Shown in pieces: positions 24,737 to 35,039 of a stretch of 64,000 nucleotides of DNA. Both the position numbers and the translations under genes were made by a program. This DNA is from Chrysomallon squamiferum (lineage: Eukaryota; Mollusca; Gastropoda; Neomphalida; Peltospiridae). The notes beneath the pieces are model-generated. The model was not told the origin of the DNA and did not search any database. It saw nothing but the letters and a program-made list of their open reading frames with translations. Within the stretch, counting starts at the first letter, position 1, and every line of letters starts with the position of its first letter. The stretch lies in the NCBI GenBank assembly GCA_012295275.1, contig CM022677.1:7849922-7913921 (forward strand), given 5' to 3'.

Positions 24737-24897
24737 CAGGATGTCCTCCAAGTGCTGTCAGTTTAATCAGAAAGATAATGAGTTTCCACCAGTATTCAGG
24801 CTCTTTAACTCAGAGTTGTGTCCCTTGGTGGTACAGACAAAGACTAAGTGCACCGTCAGTTTCAATCTTAAATTTAAATAAAACAGGCCTGAGTATT
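24737..24897 (-). CDS. Internal exon with a TGA shared by both copies
   Basis: Runs to a CATCCTG/gtaaac donor. The frame reads ILRPVLFKFKIETDGALSLC, LYHQGTQL, a TGA (24,810-24,812), then VKEPEYWWKLIIFLIKLTAL and GGHPG. The matching piece of the inverted copy (61,190-61,275) supports this frame: it differs by a 12-bp in-frame deletion and by third-position changes, yet carries the TGA at the same place. So the TGA is older than the duplication. A different frame is also open over the first part, but the substitution pattern argues against it. Which exon precedes this one is unclear. Confidence 0.55.
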
Positions 24898-24929
24898 CTG
24901 TACAAAACATTTAAACATATAAACTGATA

Positions 24930-25000
24930 ACCAAATACACATACTATTATCTTAATAGTAGCAATTATAACTATTGCTGATACACACATGCACTCACTCA
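24930..25000 (-). repeat. Short copy of the caatagtgataattgct repeat
   Basis: On the minus strand this reads as one to two units of the minisatellite found at 59.64-61.14 kb. A second patch with two units is at 25,855-25,990. Both lie in the intron that corresponds, in duplication B, to the expanded array. Confidence 0.75.
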
Positions 25001-25184
25001 TACACACACACATGGTTCTATCCCATCTTGTGGAAGTCATAAATAAATCACTAATCCCATTCACTGTACTCAAATAAGACAGTGGACTAGGCCACAGGGT
25101 TGAGTGTCGTCCCATCCTGTCAAATCCCATGTACCGGCCACAGAGGAGTAACAAAACAAGTTGAATTTGCTTATTTGTGTATTT

Positions 25185-25362
25185 AATATTCAAGCACTAT
25201 ATTCAGAGATAGTATTATTCAAAGTTCAAGCACTATATTCAGAGATAGTATTATTCAAAGTTCAAGCACTATATTCAGAGATAGTATTATCCAAAGTTCA
25301 AGCACTATATTCAGAGATAGTATTATTCAAAGTTCAAGCATTAAATTCAGGGATACCTTGTT
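25185..25362. repeat. 36-bp minisatellite, about five copies
   Basis: The unit is gttcaagcactatattcaga then gatagtattattcaaa. Copies are nearly identical, so the expansion is recent. It abuts the 3' end of the first MULE fragment. Confidence 0.92.
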
Positions 25363-25429
25363 CAGATACACTATGATCAACTCAGTTACAACTGCACAAT
25401 GTAAAACTGGTTCCACAAACCAGGCCCAA

Positions 25430-25740
25430 GAGGAGAATGTCCCGTCCATGTAGATTGTCTCAGCTGTCTGTAGATCTCTTAGCTGATCATCAGTTGAGAA
25501 CTCCAACATTTTGTCAGCATCTCCATCTGAGAACAAGAGGAAGCATCTTGTGTTTGTGTCCAGGGTGCTTCTCTGGAGGCTGGGAGGATGGGGATGGGGG
25601 TTTTATGATGATGGTACAAGGTGCTCTTCACATTGTGGAAGGTAGGCAAGGCAGGAACGTTGTTGTCATCGTGGTGGACAATCTCATCATTGTAGATCTG
25701 TTGTGTGATTTCATCTCTCGCCTGCTTGTGCATGTGCTCA
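25430..25740 (-). pseudogene. MULE transposase fragment 1 (N-terminal part)
   Basis: Two overlapping frames on the minus strand. The first has ARDEITQQIY, PALPTFHNVKSTLYHHHKTP and IPILPAS, the arginine/proline-rich N-terminal region of Mutator-like transposases. After a frameshift the second has SDGDADKMLEFSTDDQLRDL and TIYMDGTF, where DGTF carries the first catalytic aspartate of the MULE domain. The homology ends shortly after, so the catalytic centre and the C-terminal half are missing. Its sequence differs from fragment 2 nearby, so it belongs to another subfamily. Confidence 0.75.
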
Positions 25741-26040
25741 TGAAATGAATGGCAGTCTGGTTATCAGGTGGGTGATTAAAAAACATAAAACAAGACATGG
25801 GGTGGGTCAGGTTGTTATTTCTGTATTAATTATGACAAAATCGGACGACACCACACACACAAACACACTATTAGCTGAGCAGCAATTATCACTACTGCTG
25901 ATACACACACTCACTCACTTACTCACTCACACACACAATCACACATTAGCTGAGTAGCAATTATCACTACTGGTGATACACACACACTATAAAGGATTTC
26001 TTGTAAATTTCTCTGGGGCCAGTATGCCAGACTTGCAACA

Positions 26041-26387
26041 GAACTTTGATTTGATTCATCTTGATAAAAATGAAAAAAAATGAAAAAAACAACATTCATC
26101 TTTCATATACATACCACAACACATACTGAAACACACATAGAAAAAGCTAGCAAGTACATTTACAGAGACACACATACACAGACAGACAGAAACTCAGAAA
26201 CAAACACCAACTAACCCTAAATACCAACAACAGATGACAAATACACTGAGATGCCAAACACAGACACAAATAGAATGACAAAGAATGAATGAGAAAGAAA
26301 ATACAGAGAAGAAAGAGAGAGTGTTAAGTAGAATGAGGTTGATAGTTATGGATAAAGAAAAATATAGACAGAGAAAGTATGTGTAGG

Positions 26388-26458
<71 letters not shown>

Positions 26459-26780
26459 TTCAAGAGCATGAGAACAAAGACAAAAAGTAAACAAGCAGTT
26501 TTTATATATTTAATACACATACCTAATAAACAACTGGCGTTCAGACTTAATTCCTGCAGAGAACTTGTGTCTGATTTGGATTCTGGAAACTTGGCAACTG
26601 TACTTTAACTATCAGCAGAAAAAAGTAAAAACAAAAAGAAGAAAACATATAATAATGAGAAATTTGTCAAATCTAAATAGTTAGAAAATGAAATACACAT
26701 GTGTGTGTGTGTATGTGTAAGATATATAAATATATATAAGAGAGAGAGAGATATTAATAAGATATAATAATATACAAATC
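26041..26780 (-). other. Intron with GA microsatellite
   Basis: Contains AC-rich words near 26,100-26,200, a GA run at 26,391-26,454 and short GT and GA runs near 26,700-26,750. No exon visible. Confidence 0.6.
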
Positions 26781-26789
26781 TAAATTAAC

Positions 26790-26903
26790 CATCAACAGTA
26801 AGTGTTTGGTTGTTAACTTTTCCATCATTCAGATGAAAAGCAGTCATCTTTGGATGATTGAAAACAGCAGACAAAAACTGAGTACTCAGTTTAGTGATTC
26901 CAG
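26790..26903 (-). CDS. Exon of the 22.8-31 kb gene, acceptor damaged
   Basis: Ends at GATG/gttaat. The frame reads GITKLSTQFLSAVFNHPKMT then AFHLNDGKVNNQTLTVD, all open. In the inverted copy (58,949-59,060) the same exon follows ttattaacag, a proper acceptor, whereas here the matching bases read aaccg, so the AG has become CG. A nearby cag 15 bases upstream could substitute but would bring a stop. The right copy keeps the acceptor but has frameshifts in the body. Neither copy is therefore clearly functional at this exon. Confidence 0.5.
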
Positions 26904-27051
26904 CGGTTTATTCCTGATTCTGGCAGTGAGATTATAACACATCTTAACTGGACACGCTGGTTGTTCCATTTCTGGGTTTTATTTCTCACTCTTACTAATT
27001 GGTGTTCCATCACCTTAATTGATGTACTTTTGTCCACAATTTGTAGGACAA

Positions 27052-28290
27052 TCAGTCAGACTCTACACAAGAAATGTCCCAGAAAGCCACTGCGAGCTGA
27101 CAAGTAGGAAGCCGTGTCCCAGGTACACATATTATTGATCCAAGCTGGAAGAGCTTGTTCTTGTCTTCTTCAGTGTGGCAGGACTTCCTTGGTTTCTGTC
27201 CACCTTCCAGCTGCAGCAGATGGACTTCCTTGTTGGCATTCTCTGACTTGAACAGGAGAATCAGCTCATATATGTTCATGTGTGGTTTCACGCCTCTCTT
27301 GGCCAACCTGCTGTTGTAACCTTCACAGTTGTTGTTTGTCCTAGGGGTGTTGCTCCTGAAGTGGTTCCAAATGGTCAATGGAAAGTTGCCATTAATCCAC
27401 GTATCTCGAAAGTACTCGTTGAACTGAAAGCAAGCTGGCAGATCTGGTTTGTGGGTCACTACAAGGTTGTATCCATCCACAACACGAGGAACTGGAAGGA
27501 ACGCTAGTCCAACAAACATACGGAACCACCTGCGTACATCCTCACTGGATATGTAAGCAGGGCAGAGGCCCAATCCTTGAAGAATCCGAGACAGGGCTTG
27601 GCCGAAGTGGAATAAGCATCCCTTCAGATGTGTAGATGGCATCAAATCACGAATCACATTGTGCACCACGATTTCAAAATCCACGATCACAGTTTTAGGT
27701 TCAACAGAAAAATTCTGGCACACACACACACATGGATTAGGTGACAATGAATCACATACAGCTGGTAAAAGATCTTCCAACAGATCTTGAATGTTTCATC
27801 CATTGATGTAGTCTCAGACTCGCAAAGTCTCCTAAAATCAGCACCAGTACCAAACACGATGATTCTACTCTCCACCTGCACGTCATCCACAAGGACAAAA
27901 TCAGATCCCAACTGTCTTGGTCCACTCACCTTCCAGGTGTAAATCCATGGCTGCCTTTGGAGTTTGCAGGCTTTTTCACTCTCTGATGCCCTCAAACATA
28001 CTCAGCTTGGAAGCTATGTCCTGTGGTGTTGCGTCTCCATACCCAGTCCACAATTTCTTCCTCTCCTCTTCATGTATCTTTGGGAAACTGGTCAGCTCCT
28101 CCCATGCTTGCTTCTGCATGGTGTTGGTCAGTAGGTGGACAGCAACTTTGCTCTCATCCGAGGAATGGATGTGGTCTTTACCTCTCCCGACCTAGTCCCA
28201 TCCGGTGTAGTAGTCACAGTGGCAAGGCACCTTGAATACAGACATCTCCATGACATTCTTGTTATTAATCCGCCGTGCATACCTATATCC
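27052..28290 (-). pseudogene. FLYWCH-MULE transposase, frameshifted
   Basis: A DNA transposase remnant read leftward from about 28,290. First comes a FLYWCH-type zinc-binding segment: MSWRCLYSRC, then in a second frame DHIHSSDESK with the expected H-x-H. Next is a linker with SFPKIHEEERKKLWTGYGDA, then a third frame with RIIVFGTGADFRRLCES and MDETF, where DGTF is normal. The last, longest frame (27,780-27,052) has TVIVDFEIVVHNVIRDLMPS, KGCLFHFGQAL, PRTNNNCEGYN and a C-terminal tail, covering the second catalytic aspartate (VDFE) and the catalytic glutamate (CEGYN) of the MULE domain. At least two frameshifts separate the parts. It is clearly more GC-rich than its surroundings, a sign of insertion from outside. 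Terminal repeats were not found. Confidence 0.88.
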
Positions 28291-28439
28291 ATTTATCTTG
28301 TTAAAATTGCTAATATTTCCTGTCTCAAATTTTACTGAGATACAACATTAATTTCATGTCTCCAAACATTAATTTTCTTGCAATCTCTATTCCGGCTCAC
28401 CTCTGCTCTTCACTGCTCATTAAAGTTAATCTCGTTAAT

Positions 28440-28742
28440 CGCCCCCTCTGTTCTTCATGCCTCTTGTTAATCGCAGTTGTAGTAGTTTTAGTAGTAGTAA
28501 CAGTTGTAGTAGCAGTTGTAGCAGAATTCGTAGTTGTGCTATTAGTGGTAACAATACTAGAAGTAGTAATAGTTTTAATATTAATAGAACTAGTAGTAGT
28601 AATAGTGGTAATAGTTGTAGTATTAGTAGTAACTGTACTAGTTGTAGTATTAGTACTAGTTGTAACTGTGATAGAATTAGCTTAGGTCATATAGTAGTAG
28701 TAAATACAACAAGAAGAGGTGGTAAATAACTGGAGCCACCAC

Positions 28743-28777
<35 letters not shown>

Positions 28778-29123
28778 ATGTAATAATGGTAGTAAAAATA
28801 ACATAATTAACATATATAGTGTAAGTAACAACAGTAGAAATAGCAATATAGAAGGAGCAGAAGTAGCAATATTAATAACTAATTGATACTGATGGAGAAT
28901 TACATATACTACTACTAATAATAACAATAATAATAATAATAAATAATAATAACAATAACAATAATAATATTAATAATAACACTAACACTAACACTAACAA
29001 TAATAATAATACTGACAACAACAACAACAAGAAAACAAAGAAGATGAAGAAGAAGAGAAAATAAGAATTTATTTTTCACAGGTATACATATATAAATATA
29101 AAAATAATTTCTTTGTTATTGGA

Positions 29124-29158
<35 letters not shown>

Positions 29159-29216
29159 CTATTATTATTATTATCATTACTATTATCATTATTACTATTA
29201 TTACTACTAATACTAC

Positions 29217-29268
<52 letters not shown>

Positions 29269-29275
29269 AAAGATT
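28440..29275. repeat. Degenerate AGT/ATT trinucleotide array
   Basis: About 800 bases of tagtagtag, aatagt, aataata and tta words. Clean runs lie at 28,745-28,776 (TAG), 29,128-29,155 and 29,217-29,268 (TTA). The right arm of duplication B has the matching but differently expanded array at 57,800-58,230. Long open frames here are repeat artefacts. Confidence 0.9.
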
Positions 29276-29304
29276 TTATAACAGTTATAATTCAGATTAC
29301 TCAC

Positions 29305-29424
29305 AGCACTCTCAGTGTCTGTTTTATCAGTGGTGAGGCTAAGGAAGATCACTGTTGTGTTAGAACACATTGCCAAACACATGGCTCGGAAAGCCTGGAT
29401 TCCAAGACTGTTTCCTGATAAGTT
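29305..29424 (-). CDS. 40-codon exon of the 22.8-31 kb gene
   Basis: Exactly 120 bp, from a tttag acceptor to a gtgagt donor, phase 0 at both ends. It reads NLSGNSLGIQAFRAMCLAMC, SNTTVIFLSLTTDKTDTESA with no stop. The helix-like IQAFRAMCLAMC part resembles the solenoid-like segments in the downstream exons. The inverted copy at 57,650-57,775 lacks one base in the middle and is frameshifted, so this copy is the intact one. Function unknown. Confidence 0.65.
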
Positions 29425-29429
29425 CTAAA

Positions 29430-29920
29430 CCTAGCTAAAAAATAAGTAAATAAACAAAAATAAAGGTGTTAATAATTAATGAAAATATAGAATACTAAAA
29501 TATTCAGTAGGTTGTAATATTAAATAAAATAATAAAAAGATTAATAATATTATATATCCAATATTATGTAATTCAGTATGATTATATTTTTAAATAAATA
29601 AAAAATAATAAGAAAATTAATAAATAAATAAATAAATGATACATACATAAAATGGATAGATACATAGAAAGATTTATAAATAAAAAAAAAAAAATAAAAA
29701 AAAAATAATCAACTGTCTACTAAAACTTGTTTTAAGAGCATTTTTATAAATTAAAACTATAAATAAATTTAGAATTATTTAAAAAACTGATTCTTAAGCT
29801 ATTTATATTCAGAATTATCAAAAGAGAACTTAAAGAAAGATTATATATAATATATATTACAGCTTTGACAATAATTGTTAAAAATCATAATGAAATGAAA
29901 CAGAGAAAAAAGAAAGAAAC
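29430..29920 (-). other. AT-rich intron
   Basis: A-rich, with AAAT and TAA words. Nothing else seen. Confidence 0.6.
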
Positions 29921-29984
29921 TTGCTAATTAGGAACAAATAAGAAATGATATAAAGACACAGACTGACATACAGAAGGACAAACA

Positions 29985-30300
29985 GATAAGTATATAGTAA
30001 GTAGCGACCCAGCTAAAGAGGGAGATTCTCAGAAAGAAATACAGACAGACAAACATAAGTATATAGTAAGTACAGACATAGGTATATAGACAGATTCTCA
30101 GAAAGAAATACACACAGACAAACATATAAGTATATAGTAAGTAGAGACAAAGGTATATAGACAGATTCTCAGAAAGAAATACAGATGAACAGATAAGTAT
30201 ATAGTAAGTACAGACATAGGTATATAGACAGATTCTCAGAAAGACAAACATTTTTATCTGAACGTTTTCTAGGAAAGAAATACACACAGACAAACAGATA
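29985..30300. repeat. About 66-bp tandem repeat, four to five copies
   Basis: Units of the type agtatatagtaagtacagac, ataggtatatagacagattc, tcagaaagaaatacagac repeat with small indels. The minus-strand open frame across it, rich in Y, C and V, is a repeat product. The right arm of duplication B retains only traces of it near 56,945-57,130. Confidence 0.85.
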
Positions 30301-30505
30301 AGCAGAGAGAGATAGAAATAAATAAATAGGGAGACAGACAGAAAGAGAAACAGACAGATAGACTAAGACATATTTATAGACATAATTACAGACTGAATAT
30401 TTTTTAAAGGTTTTAAAAAGTGACTAAGTTGTAAAGCTTGTGGCAATTTAAGTCTTGGTTGGCTGCTTTCAACAAAATCTCCAGTTTCACAACAAGATTA
30501 ATCAG

Positions 30506-30834
30506 TCAAGTCAAACTTTTTCTGCATGTGTGAATGCATATCTTCCATGCTGTCACCCTTACAGAAAAAAGTTTTGAAACTAATTTCTTTTCTTTTGTCA
30601 GAATTGTTTCAGCAGTTTGTTCACTTTCTTTCTTTGACATTATACCTCTCGTAATGGGTGGTGATGTTTCTGGTTTCTTTTCTAGTGTATCTGGATGTTT
30701 GTTGGCACATGAGTTTTTAGTGGTTGGTGTGGTTATGTCAGTTTGTCTCGGGTCTAATGGTGGTACTGCTGTTGTTGGTGCTGACTGCTGTTTCTTTTTC
30801 AATGATGTGAAACCCATGTCAGTTCTGTGGAAAT
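30506..30834 (-). CDS. Exon with possible start codon MGFTSLKKKQQS
   Basis: Begins after a ttccacag acceptor. The frame contains an ATG a few bases in and reads MGFTSLKKKQQSAPTT, then a Thr/Pro/Lys-rich low-order stretch (LDPRQTDITTPTTKN, KKPETSPPITRGIMSKKESE) and SKLFSVRVTAWK. It stays open for about 105 codons, the longest in this gene, and looks like a disordered linker or N-terminus. The inverted copy at 56,822-56,925 has lost bases and the rest of the exon. The 3' limit is uncertain; I give the stop of the open frame. Confidence 0.5.
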
Positions 30835-31235
30835 AACAAAAGAGAGAGAAAAAGAAAAAAATATATACATATTTGTAAAACAAGAAACATGAAGAAGAAC
30901 TATAATAATAAAAATAATTATAACTAGCTTGTAAAAAAAAATAATAACAATAATAATAATAATAAACAAATAATAAAATAAAATAATTTGAATTATTAGA
31001 ATGTAGAAAAATAACTAGAAAGATGAAGATGCAGTTAAGAGATTGAAAATATTAATACTATAAATAAATAAAAAATAAAAAAGTAAATAAATAAATTAGT
31101 AAATCAAAATTTAAATTAAAATTATAATAATAAAATAAATACATACACATAAATACAATAATCATAATAAAAATAATAATTCTAATTCTTCAAATAAAAT
31201 GAGCAGGATAACACAATTCAAAAAATCGGTCTTAC

Positions 31236-31289
31236 AACATTTTCTACTGAAGTGCTGGCTAAGGCAGCTTGAATCTGTTGTCTAGGATC
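31236..31289 (-). CDS. 54-bp candidate exon
   Basis: Between a ttgttgtag acceptor and a perfect gtaaga donor, phase 0 at both ends. It reads DPRQQIQAALASTSVENV, a well-formed amphipathic segment. Too short to assign. Its place upstream of the exons at 22.8-30.8 kb on the same strand suggests the same gene. Confidence 0.5.
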
Positions 31290-31491
31290 CTACAACAAAA
31301 TATAATATTCATTAATAAACTAAACATAAAATGTAGTGCAAGTAGCATTTTACATTATTGAAATAGTTGTAAATTCTGTAAATAAAATATTGAAATAAAT
31401 TCAACGTATTTGTTTATTGTTTAATTATAATATAAGATAAGAGTGTAATGTGTGTGTTTTTGTGAGTTTTTTTTATTCATTAAGTTATTAC

Positions 31492-31595
31492 CCTTTCACA
31501 TTGTTAAGGTCTAGAATCCATGTTTTGATGATCTTTTTGTAAAAGTTCTTTTCAACAAAAGGATCAACACCTTTTGGATCCACATGTTCATCAGT
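31492..31595 (-). CDS. 104-bp candidate exon
   Basis: From a ctcatcag acceptor to a gtaata donor. The open frame reads DEHVDPKGVDPFVEKNFYKK then IIKTWILDLNNVKG. Without a recognised family I can only say it is soluble-looking and open throughout. The stretch 30,840-31,235 before it holds A-rich microsatellite sequence. Confidence 0.4.
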
Positions 31596-31599
31596 CTGA

Positions 31600-32490
31600 T
31601 GAGATGTTCTTCAGGATGAAAGTTAAGTAGCAACAAAAGTTAGGAAAGGAAAGAGGTGTACAAGAATTAAATAAAAATATTGATAACTAAGACAGTATGT
31701 TTACATTGTAAAAAGAAGCTTTACAGCATCTTAACAAAATATTAAAGCAACTGGTCTGGAAAAGAACAGCATATATGTTGATTTAATAAACACTTACTTC
31801 AAGCTGGTCACTAATGAAACTGCTAAAACAGACCAAATCGAAAGTAAAGAAAAAATATTTTATTTAAGAACATATACAGCATGTTTTTTTACTAGATTTA
31901 ATAAAAAAGGTAACTACCTACACAGAAAATGAAAAAGAAACCCTGTTTCTGCAATATAAAGTGACACCCTTTTAAACAAGCAACTAAAAATATTTTTCTA
32001 ATGTACGTCTTTGGACAGAAAAAAACAAACAAACATATACCATAATGTTATACATATATCAGGCTAGATTGTTAAATAACCTTATAGCAGTCTGTGTAGC
32101 AGATTCCACATCTTGCAGATCATGCACCATAAACATAAGCACTAAAAAAAATAGTTTTGTATAAATGGGAAAAAATATACATTATAACTTTAGAAATGTG
32201 CTGTTTAATGGTTCAATAAACCTAATGTAATTCATTGGCCTTAATTTCACCAAATCATTAACAACTGAATTTTAGAGAAATCATTAAATAAATATTTTAT
32301 TATTTGAGTCATTTTTCACTTCTTAGGCAGAGAAGTAATTTTATTCCTCAGATTATTTAGTGACAACATCTTTACTCACAATCTAGAGATTGTTATTTAT
32401 TGTCATCTTAGAATAGATGCATAAATGCCTCACAGGAAATAACATGCCCATAATTTGTTTAAAAGAAAATTACATATATTTGATTTAATT
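31600..32490 (-). other. Non-coding stretch with a TSR trace
   Basis: The right part (32,210-32,420) matches 12,340-12,540 in inverted orientation. A minus-strand trace near 32,100-32,150 has gcttatgtttatggtgcatg resembling the start of the TSR exon at 12,085, perhaps a further decayed repeat. No intact exon. Confidence 0.45.
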
Positions 32491-32502
32491 ATTGCTCGTT
32501 AC

Positions 32503-32693
32503 CTGCACATAAAACATTTGTTTCACATGTTTCTTGAAGATTCCTGTGTCATCTGTTCCTCAGTCTTTGCCTCCATTCTTAGGTGCAGAATTTGTTCATG
32601 CTCTTATCTCAAATGTTATTCTAGTGCCTCTACCACATGTTTCACTACAACTACCCAGTCTCTGAAGTGACCATACAGACCAGAAACCACCAT
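32503..32693 (-). pseudogene. Thrombospondin type-1 repeat exon, two TGA codons (copy A')
   Basis: Starts after cacacttacag and ends at a gtaacg donor that matches the donor of copy A. The frame reads DGGFWSVWSLQRLGSCSETC, GRGTRITFEIRA, TGA, TNSAPKNGGKD, TGA, GTDD. Unlike copy A there is no frameshift up to this point, and the WSxWS-like start and C-S-x-T-C-G core are intact. Both TGA codons (32,596-32,598 and 32,560-32,562) fall where TSRs have cysteines; copy A has TGC at the first. As read by the standard code this is a pseudogene exon. Confidence 0.75.
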
Positions 32694-33546
32694 CTGTAAG
32701 TGTGAAATTAAATAAATAAATATATAATAAATAAATAAATAAATAAATAAATTAATTAATTTAAAATGACAAATACTTTTTAATTGTACTTGAAATCTAG
32801 TACTAAAATGATTTTCTTTCATGTAGAAGTTGAATGTCAGATTAACTTGCCTGCTCAAAGCTTAGTGAGTTCTTTCAATTGTACTGCCAGTACAGAATAG
32901 TCTGCTGCTGTCAATACATGAGTTGGTGAGGATCCAATTCCAAGATATATTAATGTCTTTGAGACAGGTTATTGATCAGATATGCAAAATTATCTATGAA
33001 TTAATGTTATATTGATCATATTATAAGGCACAATATTGATAAAAATTATTTATACCTCAAACTGTTTAACAAATATAAATTGTTTGTTAAGATAAATATA
33101 TGTAATTATTTAAAATCACATTAGAAAATTAATTTTTAAATCTCTAATAATGCTTGCAGGAGGCACTGGATTGGAAAATGGATGAAAAACAAATACAAAA
33201 TAAAGAAATAAAGAAATGCATAGCTTAATTTATGTGTTTGTGTGTATGTGTGTCTTTGTATGCAAATGTGTACACCAACACACACACCAATGTAAACACA
33301 AACAATGGATTCATATATATTTTATTATACTCATCAATATTCAGTCCATTTTCAGAAGCTTACCTCTATCAGACAGTGTGTAAGTGCGTGCATGCATGTG
33401 TATGCACGTGTATGCACAGATAGATAGATCAGATAGATCCAAGACACTATCAGTAATTGCAACATATGATCACTAGATAAGTTTCTATATTTTCAGTCAG
33501 TAAACAAAAACAAGATTACTTTTTTTAAATATTTAATTACCAGTTT

Positions 33547-33594
33547 AATCTTAAAAGCCCCTAGTGCTTGTACAAACAAGGGGCTTTTAAGATT
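33547..33594. repeat. Perfect 16-bp inverted repeat (hairpin)
   Basis: Arms aatcttaaaagcccct (33,547-33,562) and aggggcttttaagatt (33,579-33,594) are exact reverse complements around a 16-base loop. The left arm of duplication A has only one half of it, near 11,217-11,232, so the second half arose by a local inverted duplication. Confidence 0.9.
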
Positions 33595-33809
33595 AGGGGC
33601 TTAGGGTCCCGGACAGAGAGGGTGAGTTGAACACATGCCCTCCCGCTCCATTTTTATCTCACCCATTTTTATCTCTCCGCCCCCTGCCCTAATCCCCCGC
33701 ACACCCTGAGACAGGTTGTGAAGTACAGAACTAAGTTGAAACTTTAAAACTTTAAAACGATCGCGATTCCATTTATCCTGTACGGATAATTAGCGTACAT
33801 AAGCTTAGT

Positions 33810-34080
33810 GAGTACATATCACTAAAGGGAGATAACTCTAATCTATATAATTTTTACTTTTTTTAGTGAGTACATCTCATGTAAGGGAGATAACTCTAAT
33901 CGATATAATTTTTACTTTATTTAGCAAGTACATCTCACGTAAGGGAGATAACTCTAATCGATATAATTTTTACTTTGCTTGGTGATTACATCTCACACAA
34001 GGGACCTAATTTTAATCTATGTTTCTGAACACATATCACTAAAGGGAGATAACTGTAATTGATATAATTTTTACTTGGCC
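33810..34080. repeat. Tandem repeat carrying the mollusc motif aagggagataactct
   Basis: About five units of 65-70 bp: gtgagtacatctcatgtaag then ggagataactctaatcgata and taatttttacttt. The core aagggagataactct is, to my knowledge, a word found at very high copy number in mollusc genomes. Single diverged copies occur near 10,597, 21,925, 34,608 and 51,228. Confidence 0.8.
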
Positions 34081-35039
34081 GAGGTGAACTCCTCCCACTT
34101 CCGGTAACACATCACATATATAAAGAAAGTAATTTTTACACTCTCTTTCATAGATGAATCTAGAATCAGAAAGTACTGCTGTGGAACCTCAAAAACACCA
34201 TACACCAAGATTAAATCCCACACAAGTGAACATGCTGACAAGAAACATTAAAGTTTCAGCTTGTTCTGTACTTCACAAACTGTCTGAGTGCAGGGCAGAC
34301 AGCCAGTGAGCGGGGAACTAGGGCAGGGGGGGGCATTTTTGTTTCTTAAACTATTTTTTTATAATTCTGCTTTTACAATCTTCTATTATGTGAATAATGT
34401 TTTTGTTAGAATTATTTTTTTCTTAACTTTGAATAATTAAACAGCATTTCTTTAGCACTTAACTAAAAGAATTAAATGAAACAGAAATCTAAATTAGAAA
34501 ATATATCATTAAATTTTTTATTATTTTCCTTTTTAAAAATTTATTTTGTTTTTGTTAATGCTGTTATCCATTATCATCATTATATTAGTTCCTATTATTA
34601 ATAGTTATTTCCCTTAGACTATTTTGTCTATGAAATTGACTAATTATTATTATTATTATTAGTAGTAGTAGTAGTAGTAGTAGTACTAGTATCTCTGTTT
34701 GTGCATTCTAAGTTTATTTCACATATTTAAAATGTTTCTTTAGTAAAAACTTAATATTTATTCATTCATGCTATTCAGAATAAAAATAAGAATTTAAATT
34801 CACTACAAAATTCCGTTTTGATACGTGAAACTTTGTATATATTATTTATTATAATTAGAGAAAGAGAAATTTGGGTTTCACTACGACTAAGATTGTACGT
34901 TTTCATGAAAATTTCATTTCACTGTAAAAATGTAGCATAAAAATTTCAAATACATGTAAATACTGTTTTTCAGCCTTTTCATACTGACACGTTATTTAAA
35001 TTTCACAGATATAATGATTTCTAGAGCGTGGCATGTAAC

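Larger units (their letters stand above)
23200..30840 (-). repeat. Inverted duplication B, left arm (better preserved)
   Basis: Exon and flanking sequences from here recur in reverse order and orientation at 56,820-61,900. Pairs: 30,834 with 56,822; 29,414 with 57,660; 28,670 with 57,985; 26,900 with 58,950; 24,890 with 61,190; 23,450 with 61,720; 23,270 with 61,870. The left arm is longer, in part because it contains the MULE remnants at 27.0-28.3 kb, for which the right arm has no counterpart. Confidence 0.9.

Noticed and set aside
24737-24897. Alternative open frame EYSGLFYLNLRLKLTVHLV, with no TGA
   Set aside because: Differences from the inverted copy fall mainly at third positions of the other frame, and this frame closes before the donor.
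28356-29418. Open frames of V, S, I or N runs
   Set aside because: Trinucleotide microsatellites read as homopolymers; the matching array in the inverted copy has a different length and frame.
31492-31595. Ribosomal protein S3a-like exon (KGVDPF)
   Set aside because: The resemblance is limited to about eight residues and does not extend into the next conserved block.
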